DNA of 64,000 nucleotides, taken from the NCBI GenBank assembly GCA_013400155.1, contig VXBM01000567.1:436565-500564 (forward strand), written 5' to 3'. Below are positions 1 to 12,500 of this stretch, piece by piece. Every line of letters begins with the position of its first letter. Position 1 is the first letter of the stretch. A model generated the notes under the pieces. It searched no databases and had not been told where the DNA came from. It was given only the letters and a program-made list of their open reading frames with translations. The position numbers and the translations under genes were made by a program. Source of the DNA: Helopsaltes ochotensis. Its lineage: Eukaryota > Chordata > Aves > Passeriformes > Locustellidae.

Positions 1-461
1 ATCAGGCCTCCTGTTCCTATTATTGCTAGAAGTTTTGCATCTTCTGAACTTCACTAGCACTTTCCTCTTCAACCCCTCTCTCTCAAAACCAACACCATTC
101 CCCTAGAAGGAATGCACTTGGAAAAAAAAAATCAGAACACGTACTCATTTGTTGTAAAGAAGCCCTTCTTCAGGACACTAGCCATGCAAGTACCGGTAGA
201 AAGGGAGATGAAGGATGATGAAAGGGTAGAGGTGCATAATATTTTGCTCTACTCTTATCCCAAAAGTCTATTTTGCAATAACTCCCCAGCAAATTACCAT
301 CCTTAGCCCTGCCCACAGCATAAATTACAGCATAAATTTCCAGGCTTTTAAAAATTTACTACACATTTACAAAAAAGCTTCACTTTTTTAAGCAACAGAG
401 GGAGATGAAATTAGAAAACATTCAACTAAAAATATATAATCTATTCTTTTATCACTCTTAC
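1..461 (-). other. ARHGEF7 intron (start), downstream of exon 462-521
   Basis: Starts with GTAAGA on the minus strand. AT-rich sequence with no further coding exon, so the next DH exon is outside the window. No repeat family was recognised. Confidence 0.85.
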
Positions 462-521
462 AGAAAGATTTTTGAAGGCAGTCATGGATTTTTGAATATC
501 TGGACGATCCGGATGGTAATC
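462..521 (-). CDS. ARHGEF7: ARHGEF7 exon: DH domain, penultimate segment
   Basis: A 60-nt, phase 0-0 exon of exactly 20 codons, reading DYHPDRPDIQ KSMTAFKNLS. It is a late DH helix and the last coding exon in the window in the direction of transcription. The acceptor is TTTTTTTAG before 521; the donor GTAAGA begins at 461. The next exon of the family (AQCQEVRKRKELE...) is absent from 1-461 and must lie further downstream on the minus strand. Confidence 0.93.
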
Positions 522-3500
522 CTAAAAAAAATGGAGAAAACATACATAAAGGTCCAGTTCTAGCAAAATTAATTCTAAAAAAAGTTAGAGGCTTACTTAA
601 AACAAGCAATTCTGCAAAATTGAAGTTCTAGACTAATCTGGTCTCCTCATGGCCTTCTTATATTAAACACTGGTGGGTCTGGCTTCTAGTAAAACTGCAG
701 TTACTTAGCATAATCCTAGTTATACTTAAAATAGAGTGAAAGAAGTTTTATAAGACCTAGTGGATAAGAGATTTTGAAATCCCAAGAGGAAAGTATTCAC
801 AGAGTTTTGTTTAGCAGGTTAGCTTTGTCACAAAGGTGATTCCCTACAGACTAACTAGCATGTTCTGCCGTCACTGGCTGACAAGTCAATCTGTGTGACA
901 AGACCCCCACGCTTTCTATTTCTCTTTTTTCCACACTCCATATATCTAACCTATTAAATGCAAAGACGAAAAAAGTACATCCTCAAACACCTTTCATCCT
1001 GTAAAGATCACTTTTGGACAGTGTTCATTAGAAGTCAGAGGGACTATTCTGCCAATGTGTTGGACATGCTGCAGTGAAAAGCAGAACTCCCTCTACAAGA
1101 TAAAGTGGCCTCAAGTAGTGTGCAGTAGACACATTCAATGTCAAGTCAACTAGAGACCCTGGTAAGACTGTTCTGGGAATGATGATTAGCTTCTCTGGAT
1201 AGTTTCACTTTAAATGTTTAGCTTTTACAGGAAGTTTTACTGCACCGACTTCTACATAAACCACTGCAGCCTGTAGTTTAGAAGGCTGACGGAAGAGCAA
1301 AAAAATGTAATTTTGGGTCCCATCATGTTTGACATGTACCTTTAAAATAATTGTTGTCAAATCATCATTAAGCTGGAACATAAATGCTGATAAGATATAC
1401 CTCCATGTGCCTTTCAAGTTCTTTGAGTAACGTGGGGTATTTATCCAGACGCATAAAAGGTTTGCTGAGGCCCGTGGTCAGTACAAGGATCCCAGGGCTG
1501 TTTGCACCCTTCATCTCCATAAATTCTCCTAGTTCCTCGCTGTGTACACAAGATATTTAAGCAAATGAAGATTAAATTATCAAAACAAATAAATTACATT
1601 GGATTCATGATTCAGTCTTTCACCTGCAATAAAGTACGCCAACAAAACAATAGGCTAAATAAAAAGTTAATTCAAGTACAACTTAAGTGCTGTGACCCAT
1701 CTGTGTATTAAATAGAATACAGGAACAAAGCCATGTGTAGATTTGGCATCTAACCAGGGAAAAACATACATATGATCAAATCACTGTTCTAGACAACCAG
1801 TGCTCAAAGACAGTTCCTAAATGTTGCACCATTCAAGCAACAACCACAGAATAAATTTTATTACTTAGCTCTTTATTCTAGTAAAATTACATATGACCTT
1901 AGAGGTGGTTTACACAAGCATTACACAAGCAAGAGTCAAATGCTTCATACATAATTAAAAACAGGTATTTTTATGGTGTCAGACACTAGTAAGACACAAC
2001 AGTTCAGAAGTTTTTTCTCTCCCTCAGTTACATGTTTAATGACCTCATCTCACATCCAAGGTGTTAATGCAAAAAAATGATCAACTTCCCTACAAATGGG
2101 AGAAATAATCACCATGCAGTCTACTCTCTAATGAGCTAGGGTTTCATTAAGCGTGGACTTACACAACACACTTCTTTTCACAGCAAAGCCACTGTAAGAA
2201 ATCCATTCTCTCCATGTATCATGAATTGTTACTTCCCCTCTCTAGATATTTTTTAGTATTGGAATAATTCAGAACTGGCCTAGTCCCTCAATTTTTACAG
2301 CAACTCTGTTTTAATTAAGACACCAGATCTGAGAATTTCAGCTCCCTTTGCTATCAAGGAAACAAAATAGCTACATCTCCTGCTTCTAATGCAGAGACTT
2401 TAGAGGACTATGGTGGAGGAGGACTAGCTTTTCAAGAATTTAAATTACCAAGAACAAAATGAGGTCTCTCCATTCGGAATGGAAGATATGGCAGTATCTG
2501 GGCTGATTGCCAGGCTTCATAAAAAAAAGTTGCCAAAGAACATAGAATTCTAAAGGCAAAAATCTAAATAAAAGAAATACAGAAAGTAATTTATTAAAAA
2601 TGTAACATCTTACTGCATTCAAGACACACATAAACTCCTTCCCATTTCAGAACAAGTGACACCGCTTATCAATGTCATTTGTCCAAATAGATGAAGACAA
2701 CAGAACAAGAACACAAACATGGTGCTTAGGGGCATGGTTTAGTGGTGGACTTAGCAGTGCTGGGTTAACAGTTGGACTCCATCTTAGAAGTTCTTTTTCA
2801 ATCTAAATGATTCTACAGTTTATGAACTGTGATCTTCCCATCCCAATGTAAGTGCTCTACCCACCACCACCTGGATCATTCACTTCCCAGATGCCAAAGT
2901 TTCCCCCAGCTCACAGAAAAGAAGGTACTTTACCATACAGTTTACTCCGAATTTACTTGTCTCTAGATTAGTTAACTGAAATTCACTAACACTACCTTGC
3001 TTATGTATAGCACTGTTTCTGAATTATCAGGTCCATCATCATTTACATCACCTCTTTCAAGAGCTTTCTGTCCCCATTCTAAGGAGGCCCAGGCACTGGT
3101 ATGTATTTGTGCCATTTCAGCTGCATTTAACTACAGAGTGGAGAAAGAGGGTGAGGGGATTTCTAAACATCTGTTGTGCATTTTAAAGATGCAAAGAGAA
3201 GGGCTGGCCACACCTGGGAGAGACCCTGCATCCCTTTTAAGCAGGATATAATCAGCAATTCCAGGCCTTCTGAATCAGCTTGTGACAAACAGGTTTTAGC
3301 CAAAACTAAAACACACCTTGAAAAACTTCCTACAATACCTTGCATGAAGTGTTATAATAATGCAGCACAGATGAACCCAAGTATTTTTTGAGTTTAAAAT
3401 TAAAATTAAGTAAAGCTGGCCAGCTCTGAATACCTAGAGGCTGGAGGCCTACTTTGCCTAACACTTCCTTAATCAGCCCTCGCTTAGCATAAAATCACAC

Positions 3501-6500
3501 CAGGTCAGAACTTGACAGCTGACTGCAGGGCACCCTAAACAAGACTAAAGACTTTGACTTGTAATTGTGTCTTGGGTTTCCTGTGGTAGCAGCTACTTCG
3601 AGGTCAAGTACTCAGGGTAATTCTCTGAAACATCAGGCTGCATGGCTACAGTGTGGTGGCACCTCCTCTCCTTCTGACTCAGTTAAAAGGAAAGAAACTC
3701 TTTCCAGTAAGTAATAAAGGCATGACATCCTTTGTTCACAGGGAGCTTTACCAAAGTTCTCCTGGGAAAGCCCTCCTGCCGGAAGGCACTCACTGATTTT
3801 AAATTTCAATTCCCTGTGTGACACTGATCACGTGCAAGTCATTGCTTTTCTGTTTTATCCATTCATTGCACCTGTAATCACCCCTACTCATTTCAGCGTC
3901 ATAAAGCCAGGTTACACACAGTACTTCATACTTCATCATACTTCATCTTAAAGACATTTCCTACAAGAACCAAGAGGAAGTAGCTGTTTAAACTCTTTCC
4001 TTGCATTTTGTTTGCTTCAGTCAGATACAGTCGCCGCTGCCTCATTCTACCCACTCTGCCCTTTTACAGTATCTACTACTCTTCCCTATTTCAGGCAGCA
4101 CAATCCATAAGTGCATTACACAGATTCTCTTTCACCCCTTCAAAGCTGCATTTTCCACCGGATGTGCCAATCTCAAATACCACAGGCCACTCAATTTAAC
4201 ACTGTTCTGAACAGTTGTCATTTTTAGATGTCATAGACTGCTAAGGGGCAAAAACTCCCATTCCTAATTACTTCAGCCATCTCCTTTACTGTTGGGTGCA
4301 TACAAATGCATTATACAAATAGTATTTGCTGAGCTATCCACTTAGACAATGCCTACACTTCCCCCTCCCTGCTTTTCTTATTTTAATGCTTTTAGCGTAG
4401 CAGAAACTTTGGTTACATTTCACCCATATTCACATTTCTAATTTTCATTATCATTGTTCCATTTCTTCAACTTCAGCATTATGAAAGAGATGTGTGAAAA
4501 ACCAGGAAAATTCACTATAGCTTGAATTAAAATTGACTTCTTGAAAATTTGAAATAAAATGTAGTATTATCTTGTTTTCACTGTCGACTCTGCAATCCCT
4601 TTAACTAAACTCACTCTGTGGTTATGCCATTCGCTGCTCAAGTGACACTTGGTGTTCATCATTGCTTTTACTTAATCACATTATAGGAATCAATGGAGCA
4701 AGTTTAAACTTCAGCTCACCTGAAACCTACATAAATGTCCTGAAAAACAGGCTTAGCAATGGCATAATCAGGAAGCCTCTAACAGGGAGCAGTGTTAACA
4801 GGTGTAATTAAAACTGAATGACGTAGTTTTCCTCCCAACGTTCCCAAGAGGACAATGTTTTCTTTCATACACTCCTATGCTTCCTTCTGACGAGTTCTGA
4901 CATGCCTGCTTGTTCAAGCTCTAGTCCAAACACAGGCACTCACTCCTTTAATACAATAGTACCCAAAATTTTGTCTGAGCAGTTTCATCATAAAGACCAC
5001 CTCAGCATTCCACTTAGGCTATACCAACCTAGCACCTCTACAGCTTTGTGGACATAAAATATCCATCAAAATGTCGATGTTACTTAAGCTCAAAGCTTAA
5101 AGCGAATGTCTTTCATTTAGTCACAAAAGACAAATAGAGTACAGGACATAATGAAAGGGTTTACCTTTACTTTCAAAAACATATGAGTGGGTTAAAATAC
5201 TGTTTGAACATGACAACAGCTCACAACCGTTTTTAAATTAATTGCAACATAAAAAAGGTCTGTGTCAGCTGCTTTGCCAAAGACAATGGCTCTTTCATGT
5301 CACAATTTCAACTGATGCCTGCAAGTACCACAATCTCCTAGGCAGTATACACTAAATGAAACTCCAGCCCACAGCTAAGAGTATGTTTTATAAAAAGCTA
5401 TCGTTTAGCTGAACAGGAAAATCTTTTGAGCGGTGAAATCATCAACTCAGTCACAACTGCCTAAGCCAGTAGCTTTTCAGAAAGAGGCAGATGAGGCTTT
5501 AATTTACTACTTGCATCACTTTACACAATAAAATGCAGAGAAGCATACAAAAGTGTTGTGCTTCATTTATTCTGAAATCTCAAGCTGAAGAGTTCTTCCC
5601 ACTCCAGACTAGAGCTGCTTCACAGCTTGAAATATTTTAAAGGTCACCATGAAAAGTGTCTTTAAGCCCTACTAATTAATTCAAATCTTTCTCGGAACAG
5701 CTGCCTCAAAAGCTGCAAATTACACTGGAAGAGGGAAGAAAAAGTTCAGATGTGCCTACAAGTAACAGAAGGAAAAAAAAGGCCATTGAACCTTGAAGAA
5801 AGCAGATCCAGGAACTAAAAGTGTATACATTTAAAATCTCAACTTACACTTCTGAAGGAGGTCTCTGTTTGTAATAGATGGAGCACGAGCTATCGCTGCT
5901 GAGGGGTCTGAGGACTGCACACAGGCACCGCATTTTGAGAGCGTCGTGACACAGCTTCGCTCAGCAACCCCTCAGCTGCAGCTTTTAATTCCCTAGGGCA
6001 AAACCTCCCAGTCAAGCTCCTCTCCCGGGGACTGTTGCTCAGCGTATGACATCAGCCTGAACACTTGCAGGCTCAGGGATCCACCAAAGTGGGGGAGGCA
6101 CAAAGAGTTTTCTGACTCAAGCTGATCTGTATTCCATGCTCCAGTTACTCGGAGTAATTGTGATGTTCCAGCTCCATAAATTTTATCCAGACTGCTAGGT
6201 CTGTGATGCAAGTGCAGAATATGTTTGGGACATATTATCCAAGAGAACAGAAAGATCTAGCAAAATTAATGTTTCAACAAGTAAAGATTTGTGAATAGCT
6301 TTCTTGCTGCTGAGAGCTGGCTTGGTATTTGCCACTTCTCACAATAAAAAAAGCAGGTGTGTGTGTTAGTAATTTTCAACTACTTTTTCATCAAATTACA
6401 TTTTCATCTGGTAAGATTTCTCTTCTTTCTATTTTAAAATAAATACACTGCTGTTTAAAGAAAGTAAAAAGTTTACCACCCCACTCTACCCCTCCAAAAT

Positions 6501-9500
6501 TACATACCTGATGCTGGTTACATTGGATATGTCCATATTTCCTCAAAAGAATTTTTTTGTCCACTGATAAGTGTGGCCTGTTACATTTGGTTTTTTAAAT
6601 TATGTTATCCAACCGTGAGTAAATCCCATACTCAAATATCTTTTCTCTTGTAATTTTTGGATATAGTCCATAGGAAGTTGCAGTCCTAGCTTCTGCCTGC
6701 TCTTTTGCTAGACTTTCTTGTTGCACTGAACTTTGTTGCTTGTGAGCTTTGCCAGCTAGGTAACATTGTAACATTTCATGTTCCTGGCACTCCTTATCCT
6801 GCTGCAATTACCCATTTCTGTACTTTGTATCCAACTGGGTTTTTCAATCTGCAGGAAATTCACTCTTTCACGCCTTCGGTTGCTCATTCTGTTCCTTCTC
6901 TTACTGGAAGGCAAGCATATGTCTGTGATCAGAAGCACACACGGTAACAGTCCTATTTGACTAAACTCTACACCCTCAAGGCAGTACTGGTCTCACCAGC
7001 AAGCAAAATTACCTCCTAAAATAATATCATATATTGGAACACCTATCCATAGAACTGAACTGAGATCTTGAAGCAAAACTGTAAATAATAGAACCAAACC
7101 TGATACAATGGAGCCAAAAATCTGGGACTTTTGTGGAATAAAGTAAATGAAATAGGGATGGCGTACAGTGGCACTACAGCCACTCGGAGAAGGGATCATG
7201 CAAAACTCTGAGCTCTGCCAGAGCACCACCCAACCGTACCCAGCAAACTTCACTTCTCCAGCTCTAGCCAGTGGCTTAAAACACAATTACAAGATACAAT
7301 GACAGATCTGAGGAAAAATTACTTAATCCTTCAAAATTCTTGATTCATTAAGCAGAAGGAATTTAAACTCTGGGAAAAAAGTATGCAATAGCTCCAAAAC
7401 AATTCCTGAGACAAGAAGTACCTACCAAATTTCAAAACAGTATAAAATTGGAGACATTATGTTGTGTACCAACTTTAACACCTTGGTAAAACCTACAAAG
7501 CCACAACTGGAACCAAGAAGAGAATCTGTTCCCAAGCTTAACAGAAAGATTTTGTTGTTGCTGTGATTATCAGAGGCAAATACATCTTCAGAAATACATA
7601 GGTCTGAAATCTGAACTCATGTATGGGCTGCATTAAGCTTTACTCCCATTAATTCATGTTCACATATATTCAGGTGTCCTACTATTTTAATGGTCTTTTA
7701 ATTGTCTGACTATTAATTATTAAACTTAATGAAATGAAAGATGTTTGTGGCTTTGAAGATTTGATAAATGTCTTATTCTTAAAATAACGTAATTGACTCC
7801 CTTCAGCCCAGGCTGTATTTACATAAACATACATGAACATATTTGCACACACAAACCCTTATTCTGTATTAATCAAATAAAAGCCCCCGTGTTGCTGCTG
7901 CATATGATCAAGAAGCAAATGACAAAAGACAAAGTGGAAACAGATTTGCATTCATACTGGATGGCATTTAAAAGAAAGGAAAAAAACACAGTCACATTCC
8001 AATTGAATGCCCCCTTTAAATCTCCAACCACATCCAACGACTGTTATTTAGAATCTAGTCCACAAGAATGCTACTCAAAGGAAGTTTTTGTCTCGAAGTG
8101 CACAGCAATTCTGAGCACATTAATATCGAGTTTTACCTATCCATACACACAGAGCCTTTACAAGGTGTCAACAACATTTTAACAGGTTTCACAACACTGC
8201 ATGAAGAGCACACTTGATAGCTCAGGAAATGACACCTAAAACCCCCACGTGTAATGCTCCACCAAACCAGATAACTGCTTACAATTTTAATGTAAGTGAT
8301 CCAATCACCCTGAAGAAAGAATACAGTGAATGCTTCAGCCAATTTCCTTAAAGCTTTTTTTAGCCAGCGACAGTAAAAGAAAAAAAAAATAAAAGTAGTA
8401 TCTTTTATAAAATTTAAAAAAAATCTTCACCTAGAGCAGTTATCTAGGGAATTTTTTTTGTTGTTGGTATGGATTCCCAGAAAAACAAGCAGCCTAATAA
8501 ACTGAACAGCAAATACTAATTTTGTGACATAAGAATTTGACATTTGCTAGGGTTTTTTTGTAAAAAGGCTCTCAGAGGTACAATTATTGCATATGTGTTT
8601 AGTTTATGAGTTGCACAGAGCTCATGGCAAAAAATAACCTTCTGTAGATAGTAAGAATTTATGTTCCAAATCAAACTGCTCCATATAGTTCCCTTTTCTT
8701 CTCTAAAATGCTACTGAATAGCACAGATGCTACAAACATGACATCGAAGTCCAAGTATTCCACATATACTTTTTTTTTGACAGTATTAAAACACATGGGT
8801 TCGGACCCTCTTCTAAAATTGTACTGACAAAATAGTCAACTAACATTGCCTTTTCTTAAAAACCTTAAACCTTGGTATTTTACCCAGTATAGGCTGCCAT
8901 GTAACTGTTTCACCATTACTATAGTCATGGCTATCCTGAAACCCCATGGCAATTTTTAAATTAAGGTTTACAGGGGATTTTTTACACACTAAAATAATTT
9001 CAGCTAAACAAAGTGACAGTTCTGAGTATTTTACGTTTCTTCATGTCTCCAACCAGTTTTTCTCTCTTTTCCTCTGCTTTGAAACAATGTAATTAAAAGT
9101 TTTCCAGCATTCTGAGTGGAAAAGATTCAGAAATGCTTAAAGCCACCTTCTGATTCATTCATAGCAGTTGTCTCAAGCAAAATATTCAGTCAGGCCACTT
9201 GCTACCTACAGCAATGTTGAGCAGCAAAAATTAAGGTATTAGAATAATAAAATAGGGGTAATTAGAAAGAATAGGATGCAATTCTGCTGCATACTCATGC
9301 CTAACACAATAGCATTAGACAAAACTGCCTATCTCAACTTCTCTTCCCTTGAGCATACGATCAAACTTCCACAACCAAATTACTTAACTCCTCTATGATA
9401 CTTATATTGTCTCCACCAGGATTTGATGTCAAGCTGACTTTAGAGACCTGAAGCTGAATTTTTCTTAGGACATCTTACACAAAAAAGAAACATGAAAGAG

Positions 9501-12500
9501 AAGAAATGCTTCCTTTCTCCATTTGCAGAACAAACAGCTTTCCTCTCTCACATTCTATCACTTCTCTGAGTTCTGAGACAATCCTTTACAGATATCCCTG
9601 AATCTAAAGAAATGTAGATGATCACTTTGCTGTCACATGCCATCTTCCATGTATAGATTAAACCCCAGACCTCTGTATTGGAAAGAGCACAAGGACTAAA
9701 TAAACAAAAAAAAAATTCAAAGCCCAAAAGTACTAAAAACCATTTACAGAAAATGGTACCAAGAAGAAGGTCATTTGAAAGAAAGCAAACACATAGGGAT
9801 TTCATTGGGGGGGTTTAAAAGTATTTTTGTCTTGCTGAATTTTAATGACAAAAACTTACCTTCATTCTGCCTAAACGGTCATGTGGATTTGTAGCTTGAT
9901 TTTTCCAGCTGGGGTTGGAATATAGTTACATGTGTTAATAACGTAAGTGAAAGTTCAGAGTATTTGGTAACTAGAAGGCTTTTTGTCTTCATAATACTAT
10001 GAGTAAAGCTCATAAACATGCCAAAACGTTGCTGTTAAAACAAAATTTGAGCTCCTAAAAGAAGCCAACACTACCGGAAAAAAATCTATTGTGATCGTCT
10101 TTGTTTTCTAAGTGTTAAGAGTACCCAAAATATCTCTAATCCAACGCAACAAGACAAAAAGGAAAGCAGTGTGTGAAGCAAAAAAGAACATATATCCTGC
10201 TAGAATGTATCCCATAGCTAACCTCCAAGAAGTTATAGTTCTGTCCTGCACCACAAAGCAAACATAAATAGCCCCAAACTAACAGCTGCTTCACCAAGAG
10301 TCATCAGAACACAAATATATAGCAGAAGCTTGTCTTCTTTCATCAAATTCTCACCTCAATACTTTTCCCTCAGTGTGATACAGGGCATCTTCTATGCAAA
10401 TTAAAGGTGTGTCCAAAAGCTGAGCAACCTACGTCATGTTAGCTAAGCCTCCTACTTCTTACAGAAAATAATCATCTTGTAAAACTCAACACTTCTTTCA
10501 CATCACTCAAAAGTAAAGCTAAGTAAACATAATATCATTATGAAGTTAAGTATATACAGGCTTTTACAGGGTTAAGTTACAACGCACCAACTGTCTAAGA
10601 AGCCTAAGTCATGTCAGTTATGCCATAATTTCACAAACTAGTTTTGATCTCAACATTTTTAAAATAAAAACGACAACCAGTAAAGATTGATTTACATATT
10701 CAGAGCCCAGCATGTGTTCTTTCAACGAAAAAATTATCTCAAATAATTGGTAATACACTGTCAAAAGTGACAAGCTGTCCTGATCACATGAAACAGCTTT
10801 GTTTTATGGGGCATTTAGTCTTTTCTTAAAAAGTGTAATTTTTTTTCTCAAACAACTTCTATTACACCAAACATGTCAAAAGAGATGACCCAGCTTTACA
10901 ACTCAAGCGTATGTTACATATATTTTTGCATCAGACTTCAAAGACCACAAAGTTAACATACCTGTGTTCTGTAAGAACATTTACTGCTGATGGGTGGTTG
11001 GCACAGTATGTAAGGTATAAGCTTTTCATCTGTGGCATCAAATTTAGAAAGCATCCTCCAACCCTCTGCTGAGCTTCAGGCAACCTAAAAACAGAGTAAT
11101 AAAGATGAAAATACTGTAATACCAACCAGGGTTGGTAAATAAATAAATAAAATAAATAAAAATAAAATAAAAAATAAATAAAATTAAATAAATTAAAATA
11201 AATTAAAGCCCAGAGAAGCAATGTATATTGTGTGCTGGATTTGGCTGGGGTAGAGTCAATTTTCTTCACAGTAGCTTGTAGGGGACCATGTTTCAGATTT
11301 CTGCATAACGTAAGGGTGACAGAAGGGATGAAACTCTTCTTTTCTACAGAGTAGCTCCCACTTGAAGGACTAAGCCTCTTCAGCAGAAGGCTGTATGGCC
11401 AATTGTGTAACGCACACTGAAGTTAACCAGAAGATTGGCCACTAGCTTTCATCAGTCCTAGATTACAAAGTTTTTCTTGACATCTTCACTACATCACTCT
11501 ACAACATGTGCAAGACAAAATGTTTCAATTTTTCCATGCACTTGCTCTCCTTCGATAAAGGCTGCATTGCCTAACATAAATATGCTGAATTTTTGCTTCT
11601 TTGCAAGACATGACAGTGGATTTTACTACTGTTGTTAATCTTTTTAACTACTCCTAAAACCAGTACTTCACTCTTCACATCAGCTCTAAAGCTAAATGAG
11701 CTCTCACTGAGTACTCTATGCACATACTGTTGGCACAGTCCAGGAGCTTCATTCTAAGGTTAGTTCCAGCAGTTCTTTCTGGAAGAATATTTCTTTTCCT
11801 GGAAACAATTTTTTTTAAAAAAGCAGTATTTTCTGTAGTTGTCCCAGACACATACATAAAGTTCCTAAACATCAATATTCAGCATATCCCCCTTAGAAAA
11901 AAGTGAGAGATGTTCCAGTGAACCTCAGTGGGAAAGAAACCATTTAGCTTTCTAGAACAACCACTCCTGCAGGCAGGGGATGTTCCCATTCTGCTCAAAC
12001 ACAGTCATCTTGTCCCAGTCCTTAGGTTTGCTCATAGCAGTCAAAATTCAAAGTTCATTCCAAGAAATTCTCCCCCAAATTCTAAAACATTAAGTCTGTC
12101 TCCTATTAAGCACAGTATGAGAATACTACCCAAAATGAAGTTAAAATTGACTGTAGAGGTGTTCCAAATGCAAGCCACAGGAAACACACTCCCTGATTTG
12201 AGAGCAACACTCATTAAGACACCCAGAAAATGACAGCTGAATCCCCAGCTAACACATCACACCAGACACACGCAGGTCACAGTATCAACACTCCTTATAG
12301 CAAAGGCTAGGGCTCATATTTTAAGTTTGCATTTTTTATTTTTAAAAAGTTTAAATTCTGAAGTCAATATACTGGCTGCTTTTGCAGGTGTTTAGGGGAA
12401 AACGAAGGGCATTCCCCAGCACACTGAGGGAATGCTATTCTTACAGCCTTGCCAAGCAGCATTTCCTGCTCAGCAGCTGGCCCCCTTTATTAAATCTAGC

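Larger units (their letters stand above)
1540..10961 (-). other. ARHGEF7 intron, 9.4 kb
   Basis: Between the DH exons at 10962 and 1539. It holds the CR1 tail (2720-2823) and the candidate alternative promoter and first exon (5848-6125). The remainder is AT-rich unique sequence; open frames such as that at 7793-8182 show no family resemblance. Confidence 0.9.

Noticed and set aside
7793..8182. 129-codon plus-strand frame
   Set aside because: No recognisable protein family; codons reflect AT-rich background.
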